Below, piece after piece: positions 18,356 to 27,038 of a stretch of DNA of 64,000 nt. Origin of the DNA: Oligoflexia bacterium (lineage in GTDB: Bacteria; Bdellovibrionota; Bdellovibrionia; Bdellovibrionales; Bdellovibrionaceae); assembly GCA_016861345.1 (NCBI GenBank), contig BOLD01000007.1, positions 124,001 to 188,000 of the forward strand, in the 5' to 3' direction. Position 1 is the stretch's first letter. The number at the start of each line of letters is the position of its first letter. Made by a program: the position numbers and the translations under genes. Below the pieces are notes generated by a model. The model did no database searches. It was not told the DNA's origin and saw only the letters and a list, made by a program, of their open reading frames with translations.

Positions 18356-19858
18356 ATGAAATCAAAAAAAATTCTTCTCGTATTACTTTTGTTCAGTTCT
18401 CATGCGCTCACAGCTGAGACGGGAAGGAAAAAATCTTTTACCGTTCAGTTAGGAGGAAGCGGAAGTTCTGGATTTCAAATGCGTGATTTGATGAAAGATA
18501 AACCCATCGCTTTTCCTCGGGGCTCAGAATTAATTTTCACGGCGACAACATATTGCGGTGACGGAGATGTGGCAGCTTACTATGCATCCAACCCTCAAGA
18601 AGATAGTGCTGTTGGTATGCGCACATTTCCAGTTGCGGTTGGATATTGGTTTGAGCCCGTAGGCTCCGCAGCAGGTTTGCCTCGACCTGAGAATTGGCAT
18701 TTAATTGGATCCGGTACGGTCAGTGCAAACTCGATTACAAATAAATTAAAGCGAGCAAATTCAACAACAGAAGACTCGGCTTATGAAGTCGTGATGACTG
18801 AAATTACACAGGCATTAGCACAGTTATCGGCTGCGCCGTCTGGACAGTCATATAAGCTCTCAGCTGCGGCAATGATCTGTCGAAGCTTTCAAGATTCATC
18901 GGGAGTAGCCGTATCTCAGGATTCACCGACAAGTGGAAAAATTGCTGCCTTTCTTATTCAGTCGAAATTGACCATGAGAACAATGGCTCAACAGTTTCTT
19001 TCAGAAAAAAGGTTAGCCGAGTTGCTCAATGTGAATCAATTGCCGATGAACATTGAGTATCAAAATGGACAACTTCTCTTCTCGCAGAGTGGAAGTGGAC
19101 ATCAATCAGATTATGAAAAAAACGTCCTGAGTGAGTTTCGAGAACTTAAGTATCCATCCTCAGCTAAGAATTGGGGTGAATTTCGAGACGCAATTAAAAA
19201 TCAACTGAGTCGTATACAGGCGGCAGTTAATGCTGAAAAAAACCGATTTTCCAACACTCAGACAAGATTTTGGTGGGAAGGGGTTCCGTTAAATTTAACC
19301 TCTCAGCTGATTGATTCGAACGCGCTTCAGCGGGCCATTGATCATTTAATGGGTGGAGATATCCCTGACAGTTCGAGATCTCTTCCCAGTCAGAACGAAT
19401 ACGAGTCGCTCGTAAAAGAATTTGCAGTTCAAATTTTGCCTTCAGTGATGATGGAGTCTGCCCAAAGTGAGTTTAATTTTAACACAACTCGTTATGTCAA
19501 GAATAAGGCAAGATGTTTCCCAGTGGGAGAGATGTACATCAATAAAATACTAGCAAGTTATGGATTTCGAATGAGCGTTGGCTCTTCGAATAATGTGACA
19601 ATGACAGACCCGGGGGGCATTTCGCACCCAGAAGGCAACTATGCACTTGGGGGTTATGCTCCTTATCGATCAGATACTAATGCAGTCTTTATGAATTCGC
19701 TCGGGTCTGTTCTGTCGGTCACTCTAGAGGCTGGAAAAAATTATTATTTCTCTATTCCCTCTGCCCAGTATTTTAAATTTCACTTAAGAGATATCGGGTG
19801 TGGAGATGGAATATTTTATTGTCATAATATAACTGAGACGATGAAAAAATGGAATTAG
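18356..19858 (+). CDS. large exported protein of the minor-pilin operon, unknown family
   Basis: From ATG 18356 (GGGGG a few bases upstream; a TTG at 18338 is less likely) the product has 500 residues with a signal peptide (MKSKKILLVLLLFSSHALTA). The mature part is serine and glycine-rich at the start (GGSGSSGF). It has cysteines near residues 61, 177, 387, 475 and 482 and no recognisable catalytic motif. Its place between a PilW-like and a PilX-like gene, with a ten-base overlap to the next gene, suggests that it is an extracellular partner of the minor pilins, perhaps tip-associated. I do not recognise a PilY1 beta-propeller in it. Confidence 0.6.
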   Translation: MKSKKILLVLLLFSSHALTAETGRKKSFTVQLGGSGSSGFQMRDLMKDKPIAFPRGSELIFTATTYCGDGDVAAYYASNPQEDSAVGMRTFPVAVGYWFEPVGSAAGLPRPENWHLIGSGTVSANSITNKLKRANSTTEDSAYEVVMTEITQALAQLSAAPSGQSYKLSAAAMICRSFQDSSGVAVSQDSPTSGKIAAFLIQSKLTMRTMAQQFLSEKRLAELLNVNQLPMNIEYQNGQLLFSQSGSGHQSDYEKNVLSEFRELKYPSSAKNWGEFRDAIKNQLSRIQAAVNAEKNRFSNTQTRFWWEGVPLNLTSQLIDSNALQRAIDHLMGGDIPDSSRSLPSQNEYESLVKEFAVQILPSVMMESAQSEFNFNTTRYVKNKARCFPVGEMYINKILASYGFRMSVGSSNNVTMTDPGGISHPEGNYALGGYAPYRSDTNAVFMNSLGSVLSVTLEAGKNYYFSIPSAQYFKFHLRDIGCGDGIFYCHNITETMKKWN

Positions 19859-21420
19859 TGAAAAATGAAAAAGGGCAGATGCTGATAGTTCTGCCCATTA
19901 TCGCTGTGTTGGGAATTTTGGGGGCTTTTCTTTTTCAAGGGGCTCTTATTCAGAATGTTTCTTTGAAGCAGTCGAAAGAGCTTTCCGAAATGAACATATT
20001 GCTTGAGACTGTTGTGGAAAAAACAAAAGAGGCTTTGACGACCAAAGCGGTTTCCTGTGTTCGATTTGATCAGTTGTTTCAGGGGTCGGAACGGATTGAA
20101 TACAACATCTCACAATTGCGAGGGTGTCTCATCTCCGAAGCTGATGCTGACAAATTTGAAACAGTACGCTTAGTTTTAACTCGAACACCTAATTCTGAAG
20201 AATCTTTATCTGAGGTATTTCGTATCAAGTTAGTTCTTGAGGTTGATCTTAAAAAAACAGAGGGTCACATTCTCAAGAAGCGAGAAATAGAACGTGAAAT
20301 TTCGATCTCGCCGATACGGTTGGCTCAATTTGGTTTAATTTTATATGGAAATCAGCCTCGTTTTGAGGTGACGTCAAACTTGAGTATGCATTCGCCTGTT
20401 TACATGCCCAGTTCAGCTATTCAGGAATTGATTTCGTCTGGTCAAAGTCTCTCACGTTTGTCGTTTTATGCTCCCGTGTACTCTAACTCTTCTACATTTT
20501 CATTTACTGGTGGGAACCGTTATCATGAGGTGGTCGGTTCTTTTCACCAAGGAATAAGAAGTCAAAGAAATCTATCCTCTTATCAATGGCCTTTTGAACA
20601 AAGTGCATCGCTCTATAGTCAACGGTTTGATTACGGATATGTTTATCGAACTCCAACACTCTATCCGTTGCCGTTTCTCAGTTTTCCAGTGGCTACAAAC
20701 GATCGAACGACATTTAACGGCTCAGGGTATACGATCGCAATAGATAAACCAATTGATGTGAGTCGAGCCAATGTTTCTGCCATACCGGACCCTCGTTTTT
20801 TACCTGATCTTTCGATGACCTGTGCGATATCATCACCGGATGCATTGGGCGGGGTTCGTCCCTACGTTTTTTTGGGCATCAACAGTCCATTAACAATTGA
20901 TTTTAGTCAAAATGGAGCAAAACCGTTGATGTTCTGCGGGTTGATAGTCGCAAGAGAGATTGTGATTAAAGTTTCTCCAAGAACAGAGAATTTCATCATT
21001 GGTTCATTATTGACGACGTCTTTGAAGATCGTTGGAGATGGTAAAGTTCATTTAGTATCACCCTATACCGTTTCTGTCCAAGCGGCGCAGCTTGCGTTCC
21101 CAATGCCTTCTCAAAGCATATTTCCTTTTTCATTAAGTGGAATTCGATCTCAATTTGACATTTTGCGAGTCACAACTGGAAGAAACTTCTTTGTTCCATT
21201 GGCTCAGAATTATGATCAGATACCTGCACACACTTTACCTCAGTCCATTCAAGATAAGTTTGAAAAATGTCTGATATTGGATAATTTTGAAAGTGGAACC
21301 AGTTATCATTATGAGTCCAATTATTACTGCTACAAGCTTTCTATTTCAACACCAAGATGGAGCGATTTATTTACAAATGATTGGTATTCAAATCTAGCAG
21401 TTAGGATTGTCGATGAATAA
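19849..21420 (+). CDS. PilX-like membrane-anchored protein of the minor-pilin operon
   Basis: The 523-residue protein has a prepilin-like start: a short charged leader (ending KNEKG), then about 20 hydrophobic residues (QMLIVLPIIAVLGILGAF). The usual Glu at +5 is missing, as in PilX-type minor pilins. The remainder is a long extracytoplasmic region, much larger than ordinary PilX (about 200 residues). It overlaps the upstream gene by ten bases and the downstream prepilin by eight. The function is inferred from N-terminal architecture and operon context only. Confidence 0.55.
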   Translation: MELVKNEKGQMLIVLPIIAVLGILGAFLFQGALIQNVSLKQSKELSEMNILLETVVEKTKEALTTKAVSCVRFDQLFQGSERIEYNISQLRGCLISEADADKFETVRLVLTRTPNSEESLSEVFRIKLVLEVDLKKTEGHILKKREIEREISISPIRLAQFGLILYGNQPRFEVTSNLSMHSPVYMPSSAIQELISSGQSLSRLSFYAPVYSNSSTFSFTGGNRYHEVVGSFHQGIRSQRNLSSYQWPFEQSASLYSQRFDYGYVYRTPTLYPLPFLSFPVATNDRTTFNGSGYTIAIDKPIDVSRANVSAIPDPRFLPDLSMTCAISSPDALGGVRPYVFLGINSPLTIDFSQNGAKPLMFCGLIVAREIVIKVSPRTENFIIGSLLTTSLKIVGDGKVHLVSPYTVSVQAAQLAFPMPSQSIFPFSLSGIRSQFDILRVTTGRNFFVPLAQNYDQIPAHTLPQSIQDKFEKCLILDNFESGTSYHYESNYYCYKLSISTPRWSDLFTNDWYSNLAVRIVDE

Positions 21421-21874
21421 CAAAGGATTTAGCTTAGTTGAATTGCTTGTTTCAATTGTGATCGTTTTGATCGCGGTCTTTGTCTTTCAGACATCGCTTG
21501 TGGATTCTTTTTCCAGATCGACAAAAACTGAGAAAAATACGACAGCTCGAAACATATTTTTAAAAACAATATCTTCAATTAAGTCAGAAGGGGCACGCAT
21601 GATCGAGCCCAGAATTTCAAACCAGCCCTCCATTCTGGTCCGTTGTTTTGGGAAGGATGGTTTGGAATTAAAGAATCAAAGTGGAAGAGAGATTTTTACG
21701 CCTGATCGTCTTCGTCATGACCATGAGCGATCAGCTTTGTGTCCAGACCTAACGGTGTTTGAAGCTCGTATTGAGTTTCAGAGGGACTTTTTGATGGTGA
21801 AAGTTATTGATTTCTCACAGGAGCCTTATCGGCTCTCAGATCAGATGTCGATGCCTCGAATCCAATATTGGTAA
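21413..21874 (+). CDS. PilV/GspI-like minor pilin or pseudopilin
   Basis: The 153-residue protein begins MNNKG/FSLVELLVSIVIVLIAV, a canonical type IV prepilin signal with Glu at +5. I take ATG 21413, which has TTAGGA seven bases upstream, rather than a TTG at 21407. The mature protein is a small pilin-size product. It is the last gene of the operon. Its final 71 bases overlap, on the other strand, the end of the double protease gene. Confidence 0.75.
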   Translation: MNNKGFSLVELLVSIVIVLIAVFVFQTSLVDSFSRSTKTEKNTTARNIFLKTISSIKSEGARMIEPRISNQPSILVRCFGKDGLELKNQSGREIFTPDRLRHDHERSALCPDLTVFEARIEFQRDFLMVKVIDFSQEPYRLSDQMSMPRIQYW

Positions 21875-23384
21875 CGGGTTGGGCGTAGGATTGTCCGATC
21901 CGGAAAAAAATGTTCCCATTCGCGTCCACCTCGCAAGGGTTGTTTTCGGTGCAAGCCTTGCCCTCCTCATTTTGGGTACTATGCAGGCCGATGACCTCAC
22001 CAGATGAATTTATAAGAGGGGATCCAGAGGTTCCTCCCCAAGTTTCGCAAGAATGTCGATATGTATTTTTCCACTCCCAGCGAGCTTCCCGAAGTAATGG
22101 AATCTGATCTGTTATTTCGCAGGAAAGAGATCTTGGTATTTTGTCATAGTAGACCATGTTGACGGCCAAAGGAATTGTGTTCAAGGTCGCTAATCGTAAG
22201 GGGTGAATTCCAAGATTTTTAAGTCCCTCATAGGTCTCATTGAGTTCTAATATGGCAAGATCAGTCCCTGTCATTGTACCCCAAACCAGTCGAGTTGTTG
22301 TGAAGGAGAGGTTTTGCCGCTGAACTGGTGAAAGAAAGGTGACCTCTTTTTCTTTTTTAATATTTATCCAGACTTCCCCTGGTGGAATGCGTCCCACACA
22401 ATGACCATTTGTCAAAATCTGGGCTTTTTCTTTGAAGTTTTCTGAATACATCAAGGTGACGGTACATCCCATCATGCCTCCCACTCCGGTGGTTTGTGGC
22501 TGAGTGATGGATTGGACTTGAGGGAATATGGCTTTGAGTGCAGAGGCGGCGTAGCGAATGTGAGTGGCATCTTCTCCGCGGCATTCATCCTGTTTGCAGT
22601 ACTTGATGGAGCGACAATCTTTTTGAGAGTCCCACTCAAAATCTGATTCTCCTCGCACAATGATGCCCGCGATTTGATAAGTCTCAGCATCAAAAAGTGG
22701 AGAGCCAGAATTGGCTCCGAAAGAATCAAGATCTGTAACATAAAAGTTATTGCCCGATCCAATTTTTCTGATTTTGCCCTGATCGGTAAACTTCAGTGGC
22801 AGTCCTGCTGGGAATCCCAAGGTAAAGACTTTTGAATTTTCTTGGAGCTGGGTCTCTGAAGATATTTGAAGAATGGGACGATTGATGACGGGGCGATCAA
22901 GTTGTAATATCCCAAAGTCCACTTGGTCAGTTTTTTCTCGAGCAAGAATTCTGCGACATCGATAGACCTGATCTTGGGTCAATATGGTTGGATCGCTATT
23001 GGAAGTTTTCAAATCAAAATCAAAAATAAAAGATACCATTGTGCACAAATGTTCTTGGGCACAATGACCTGCCGTTGCGATGAGGTCTGGTCCCACGAGA
23101 AAACCTGTGCAGTTGATCGCTGTGGGTTGATCATAAAATGTTGAATCTTTACAAAGATTGTGACGCTTGCCATAGGGCAGAGATTCAATTTGAATTTTGC
23201 CATCGGGTAATTCAGTTAGAAATTTATTTTGCATCATACCGGCAATCGACAGCGACAATTCATGAATTTTCTGATTTGAAACTTGGTAGAGATCTTGTCG
23301 GTTGTCCTGCCCATAAACAACCAGGGGTTTGATGGCGAGAGTTTTTATTGAAAATAAGGTGATGAAAATAAATGCAATCTTCAT
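21804..23384 (-). CDS. exported protein with two trypsin-like serine protease domains
   Basis: The start is taken at 23384, where a signal peptide begins (MKIAFIFITLFSIKTLA); an upstream in-frame start at 23501 would add 39 non-signal residues. The 526-residue product holds two chymotrypsin-fold domains. The first has TAGHC (His 107), DFGIL (Asp 155) and ANSGSP (Ser 225). The second has TNGHC (His 327), DLAIL (Asp 374) and GTSGSP (Ser 452). Both triads look complete. The domains resemble V8/glutamyl-endopeptidase-like proteases more than classical trypsins. Export suggests action on periplasmic or foreign proteins. Confidence 0.82.
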   Translation of the reverse strand: MKIAFIFITLFSIKTLAIKPLVVYGQDNRQDLYQVSNQKIHELSLSIAGMMQNKFLTELPDGKIQIESLPYGKRHNLCKDSTFYDQPTAINCTGFLVGPDLIATAGHCAQEHLCTMVSFIFDFDLKTSNSDPTILTQDQVYRCRRILAREKTDQVDFGILQLDRPVINRPILQISSETQLQENSKVFTLGFPAGLPLKFTDQGKIRKIGSGNNFYVTDLDSFGANSGSPLFDAETYQIAGIIVRGESDFEWDSQKDCRSIKYCKQDECRGEDATHIRYAASALKAIFPQVQSITQPQTTGVGGMMGCTVTLMYSENFKEKAQILTNGHCVGRIPPGEVWINIKKEKEVTFLSPVQRQNLSFTTTRLVWGTMTGTDLAILELNETYEGLKNLGIHPLRLATLNTIPLAVNMVYYDKIPRSLSCEITDQIPLLREARWEWKNTYRHSCETWGGTSGSPLINSSGEVIGLHSTQNEEGKACTENNPCEVDANGNIFFRIGQSYAQPVTNIGFEASTSDLRADKAPVRNQ

Positions 23385-23539
23385 ATGCCAAATGCAATAG
23401 CTTGAGTTTAGGTGATTTGTCAGTAAGCGTAAGGATTGACGCAGTAATACATAGTGGGTTTTGTACCCCTCTGAAGAGTAAGGAGCTTTGACAAGGATCA
23501 AAGACGGGATTTCAATGGCGTAAAAGAGAGATAAGAGCC

Positions 23540-24616
23540 ATGAGGTACATGAGAAGATTTATTTTTATACTGCTTTTCGGGTTAAACTTACTTGGGCTTT
23601 ATGGGTGGGCTTCAGGTGTCACACTTGATCTACTTCCAGTGCAAGATGCTGTGATGATGAAAACGCCCGATGACGGTCATGATCACCTCAACAGGCTTAT
23701 TGGTCAGGCACGCATTTCCGTTCATATGATGATTTATCATCTGAGCGATGAAACAATTGTTGAAAGCCTTATAGCAGCCAGCCAAAGAGGTGTTGAGGTA
23801 ACGGTGATCATGGATCGCCAGTCAACTTTAAAAAATTCAGGAAAAATACTATTTGAAAAACTCAACAGTTCTGGAGTTCGTGCTGTTCAAAGTTCGAAGG
23901 CTTTTTCTATTTCCCATGTAAAAGCCTTTTCGATTGATCGAAAAACTCTCTTTGTATCAACGATGAATTTTATCAAATCTTGGGCCATCATGCGCGATTA
24001 CGGGCTGACAACGTCTGAACCCACATTGGTCGAAGAATATGAAAAGGTTTTTGCGGCCGATTTAGTCAATGCTCAAAATAACACAAAAGATACGCCTGAG
24101 CTGACTGCCCCAAATTTAGTTTGGAGTCCTGTGAACTCGCGGGAACGCTTGACCAAGCTTATTGATTCCGCTCAAAGCGAAGTTGAGGCTCAAGTTGAAA
24201 ATTTAACCGACGCCTATGTGATTGCTAGCTTGGGAAATGCAGCTAAAAGAGGGGTTCATGTGCGACTTTTGACGCCTCAGTGTGTTTTGGGTGGACCATA
24301 CAATAATGACAAGGCTTTAAAGATGCTCAACGAGGTTGGCGTTGACACTCGGGTTATGCCAAATCCTTCAAGCAGATCAGTGCCTTATATGCATACAAAA
24401 ACTTTATCGATTGATGGCCGCACAGCCTTTCTTGGTTCAGAAAATTATTCCTTGAACTCTTTGTCTTATGCGCGTGAATTTGGAATTGTATTTCAAAATG
24501 CTTCCGCAATTGATTTTCTTCACAAAGGTTTTGAAGAAGATTGGGGTAAAAGTGTGAAGTATAGCACCTTGCCAGAGAAGTACTGCGATAAGGCTGTACC
24601 TTTAATTGTCGAATAA
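23540..24616 (+). CDS. exported phospholipase D-like protein
   Basis: The 358-residue protein has an N-terminal signal or anchor (residues 5-25) and two HKD motifs. The first is HVKAFSID (His 126, Lys 128, Asp 133) and the second is HTKTLSID (around residue 289), each followed by the usual Asn/Ser-containing strand (STMNF, GSENYS). Two HKD motifs form one active site in PLD enzymes, which include phospholipases, cardiolipin synthases and nucleases. The short single-repeat form near residue 60 (HMMIYHLSD) resembles PLDc_2 nucleases. With a signal peptide it probably acts in the envelope or outside. The substrate is not decided by sequence. Confidence 0.8.
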   Translation: MRYMRRFIFILLFGLNLLGLYGWASGVTLDLLPVQDAVMMKTPDDGHDHLNRLIGQARISVHMMIYHLSDETIVESLIAASQRGVEVTVIMDRQSTLKNSGKILFEKLNSSGVRAVQSSKAFSISHVKAFSIDRKTLFVSTMNFIKSWAIMRDYGLTTSEPTLVEEYEKVFAADLVNAQNNTKDTPELTAPNLVWSPVNSRERLTKLIDSAQSEVEAQVENLTDAYVIASLGNAAKRGVHVRLLTPQCVLGGPYNNDKALKMLNEVGVDTRVMPNPSSRSVPYMHTKTLSIDGRTAFLGSENYSLNSLSYAREFGIVFQNASAIDFLHKGFEEDWGKSVKYSTLPEKYCDKAVPLIVE

Positions 24617-24625
24617 GGAGATCAA

Positions 24626-24955
24626 ATGAGAACATTATTGATTTTCATAGTGTTGTTTTTTAGCGCTCTAGCTCAGGCAGAGAATCTTTTTTGTCAAATC
24701 AGTGTCGGCATGGAAGTGACTTCTAAGACAGAGATCGCTGTGGATCAAGGGGAGACGAAATCCTTTGGCAATTATGGTGAGTATTTCTTCAAAGTTAAAA
24801 ATCGTGGAAAATCTCAGTTCACGATTGAAGTGTTTAATGGATCAGAGCCTTCACGGGGTTATGCGGATGGTGTTCTTCGCCAAGTGGATGATGAAGTGAA
24901 GTGGTCTCTTTGGACCCGTGAAATTTTGATCGAAGGTTCATGCCAACTTCAATAG
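24626..24955 (+). CDS. small exported protein of unknown function
   Basis: This 109-residue protein has a signal peptide (MRTLLIFIVLFFSALAQA). The mature part is short and beta-rich, with two cysteines (near residues 23 and 107) placed to form one disulfide. A TAAGGAG ribosome site overlaps the end of the phospholipase D-like gene nine bases upstream, so the two are probably co-transcribed. No family is recognised. Confidence 0.65.
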   Translation: MRTLLIFIVLFFSALAQAENLFCQISVGMEVTSKTEIAVDQGETKSFGNYGEYFFKVKNRGKSQFTIEVFNGSEPSRGYADGVLRQVDDEVKWSLWTREILIEGSCQLQ

Positions 24956-24956
24956 T

Positions 24957-26021
24957 CTACATCAATTTGGCGAGCCAATGGTAAGTATCTGGCCGAAGGC
25001 CGTATTGTATTCCAGTGAGTTCATCATAGAGTTTTTGTGAAAGCGGCCCTATTTTTCCGTTACCTAATTTCAAGGACCAAGTAGAGGAAGTTAGTTCGCC
25101 GATGGGTGAAATCACAGCAGCGGTTCCTGTACCAAAAGCTTCAATCAGTTCTCCTTTTGAATTTGCTGTTTGCACCTCTTCAAGACTGAGGTTTCGTTCC
25201 ACAATGGGGCGACCTTGAGCTTTGAGTATTTCAATTACTGTTTGTCGAACTCCGCCCTCAAGAATGGTTCCATCAAGTGCAGGAGTTACGATTTCGTTTT
25301 TAAACACGAAAAAGACATTCATTGTGCCGACCTCTTCAATGTATTTTCTTGTGTGGTCTAACCACAGCACTTGAGAAAATCCTTTTTTCTTGGCTTCCTG
25401 AGCGGCTTTTAAGCTCGCAGCATAATTGGCAGCTGCTTTAGTCCAACCAAGGCCCCCCGGAGCTGCTCGGAGATACTGTTCTTCAACCCAAATTTTCACG
25501 GGATTCAAACCCTCGGCATAGTAGGCTCCAACGGGAGAGAGGATAACAAAAAAGAGATATCGATCTGCGGGACGAACGCCTAAGAAGCCTTCTGTTCCAA
25601 TAATAGTTGGACGTATGTAAAGGGCGCAGCCTTTTTCTTTTGGCACCCATCTCTCGTCAATCTTGACAAGTGTCTTAATTCCATCAAGGAACATTTCTTT
25701 TGGTGGGCACTCCATGCAGAGACGGTCAGCTCCTTTGCTCATTCGATCCCAATTGAACTCAGGACGAAAAAGAGCAACGGAGCCATCCTGTTGACGAAAG
25801 GCCTTCATGCCTTCAAATAGAGATTGTCCGTAGTGGAGCACACTTGCTGCAGGATCTAATTGAAAATCCGAATATGGAATTATGCGAGGATTGAACCAAC
25901 CTTTGCCCCTTTCAAACTCGATAGTCAGCATGTGGTCAGTGAAGTGCTTACCAAATCCCAATTCAGAAGATTTTGGCAGTGGCTTGGGATGAGTTGTTTT
26001 TTGAATTTGAAGAGACATCAT
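24957..26021 (-). CDS. ilvE: branched-chain amino acid aminotransferase
   Basis: This is a 354-residue class IV PLP-dependent aminotransferase that makes leucine, isoleucine and valine from their keto acids. Family landmarks are HYGQSLFEGMKAFRQ (about 60-74), RPTIIGTEG (about 137-145), the Lys-containing GGLGWTKAAANYAAS segment (about 189-203; the PLP lysine), WLDHTRKYIEEVGTMN (about 220-235) and EAFGTGTAAVISPIG near 295. It corresponds to the larger eukaryote-like IlvE. It lies 32 bases downstream of a LysR regulator on the same strand and may be co-transcribed. Confidence 0.93.
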   Translation of the reverse strand: MMSLQIQKTTHPKPLPKSSELGFGKHFTDHMLTIEFERGKGWFNPRIIPYSDFQLDPAASVLHYGQSLFEGMKAFRQQDGSVALFRPEFNWDRMSKGADRLCMECPPKEMFLDGIKTLVKIDERWVPKEKGCALYIRPTIIGTEGFLGVRPADRYLFFVILSPVGAYYAEGLNPVKIWVEEQYLRAAPGGLGWTKAAANYAASLKAAQEAKKKGFSQVLWLDHTRKYIEEVGTMNVFFVFKNEIVTPALDGTILEGGVRQTVIEILKAQGRPIVERNLSLEEVQTANSKGELIEAFGTGTAAVISPIGELTSSTWSLKLGNGKIGPLSQKLYDELTGIQYGLRPDTYHWLAKLM

Positions 26022-26053
26022 GCGGCTTTTTTAGCACAGGTTATTATTGGGGT

Positions 26054-26932
26054 CTAGTGAAGTGAGAAGGTGTTCATGAGTTTTGCTGCAATTGGATTCT
26101 CAATTTTTCTTTGTGCTGAGATGAGCCAAATCTCTTCGTAGACGTTCTCAAGTTTTCCTATTCGGACAAGATTTTGCTCTTTGATTCCTACCACTTCTGA
26201 AAAAGGAGCAAGTCCGACCCCATGCTCCGCAAGGAGCTTTTGTAAACTTGTATCTTGAGTTTCGGCGACAGGGACAGTGTGAATGCCGTGAAGTTTAAAA
26301 TAATGATTCAAGTCATGTCTAAGTTTGCTGTGGGCTGTGGGAAAGACAAATGGCTTTCCATCAAGAGATTTTGGGAATGATCGCTTAAGATCCTTGAATT
26401 TTGGTGTCCCATAAACATGCACGGGCAGCTTGGCCACTGATTTAGAATAGACTTGCGTTTCATCTAGAGCTTGAGCAGGGTAGTTTGAAACGATCAGGTC
26501 AATCTTGTGAGCTCTGAGTTCACGAAAAAGCTCATCACCCTTTCCTTCTAAAATTGAGACTGTACAAGGCCAAATTTTGTAGACTTCCATGACAAGTGAA
26601 AGAATCATTCCTTTGGGGACGCTATCCAGGGCCCCAATTTGAAGATGGGGTTGATCTTCAGGAGTGCGGTCCTGTAAGACTTCAAGCATCTCATCACCTA
26701 AGCGAAATATTTCGTTAGCGTAATCCAAGGCTGCCTTTCCGGCATCTGTCAGAACCAGTTTGCGATTGCGTCTTTCAAAGAGGGGTTTCCCAATCATGTC
26801 CTCAAGTTGTTTGAGTTGAGCGCTTAAGGTGGGTTGGCCCACTCTCAGTTTTTCTGCAGCTCGAGCAATCCCGCCCTCTGTTGCGATCACTCGAAAATAA
26901 TACAAGTGATGATAATTGAGCCACTGCATCAT
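26054..26932 (-). CDS. LysR-family transcriptional regulator, NhaR-like
   Basis: The 292-residue protein has an N-terminal winged helix-turn-helix (about residues 18-60: GGIARAAEKLRVGQPTLS) and a LysR substrate-binding domain. The opening WLNYHHLYYFRVIATEG is typical of the NhaR branch, whose founder senses sodium and pH. It is divergent from htpX across a 106-base gap that contains a perfect palindrome at 26951-26969, a natural candidate for its operator. ilvE follows downstream. The inducer is not predictable from sequence. Confidence 0.88.
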   Translation of the reverse strand: MMQWLNYHHLYYFRVIATEGGIARAAEKLRVGQPTLSAQLKQLEDMIGKPLFERRNRKLVLTDAGKAALDYANEIFRLGDEMLEVLQDRTPEDQPHLQIGALDSVPKGMILSLVMEVYKIWPCTVSILEGKGDELFRELRAHKIDLIVSNYPAQALDETQVYSKSVAKLPVHVYGTPKFKDLKRSFPKSLDGKPFVFPTAHSKLRHDLNHYFKLHGIHTVPVAETQDTSLQKLLAEHGVGLAPFSEVVGIKEQNLVRIGKLENVYEEIWLISAQRKIENPIAAKLMNTFSLH

Positions 26933-26950
26933 TTCATCTCCCTTAGCAAT

Positions 26951-26969
26951 ACTTCGCTTTAAGCGAAGT
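26951..26969. promoter_or_regulatory. perfect palindrome in the lysR-htpX divergent promoter region
   Basis: ACTTCGCTT and AAGCGAAGT flank a single central base. It lies 18 bases before the lysR start and about 70 bases before htpX, and it has the T-N11-A symmetry common in LysR-binding sites. Confidence 0.55.
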
Positions 26970-27012
26970 AAATGATATTATTTATCATCTTTTATTATGC
27001 ATCTGTCAAAGC

Positions 27013-27018
27013 TATAAT
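27013..27018 (+). promoter_or_regulatory. candidate -10 element of the htpX operon
   Basis: A consensus TATAAT lies 20 bases before the htpX ATG. The matching -35 region (about 26990-26995, TTTTAT) is weak, which would fit activation by the upstream palindrome-binding protein. Confidence 0.4.
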
Positions 27019-27038
27019 AAAACACGTTGGAGGTACTT

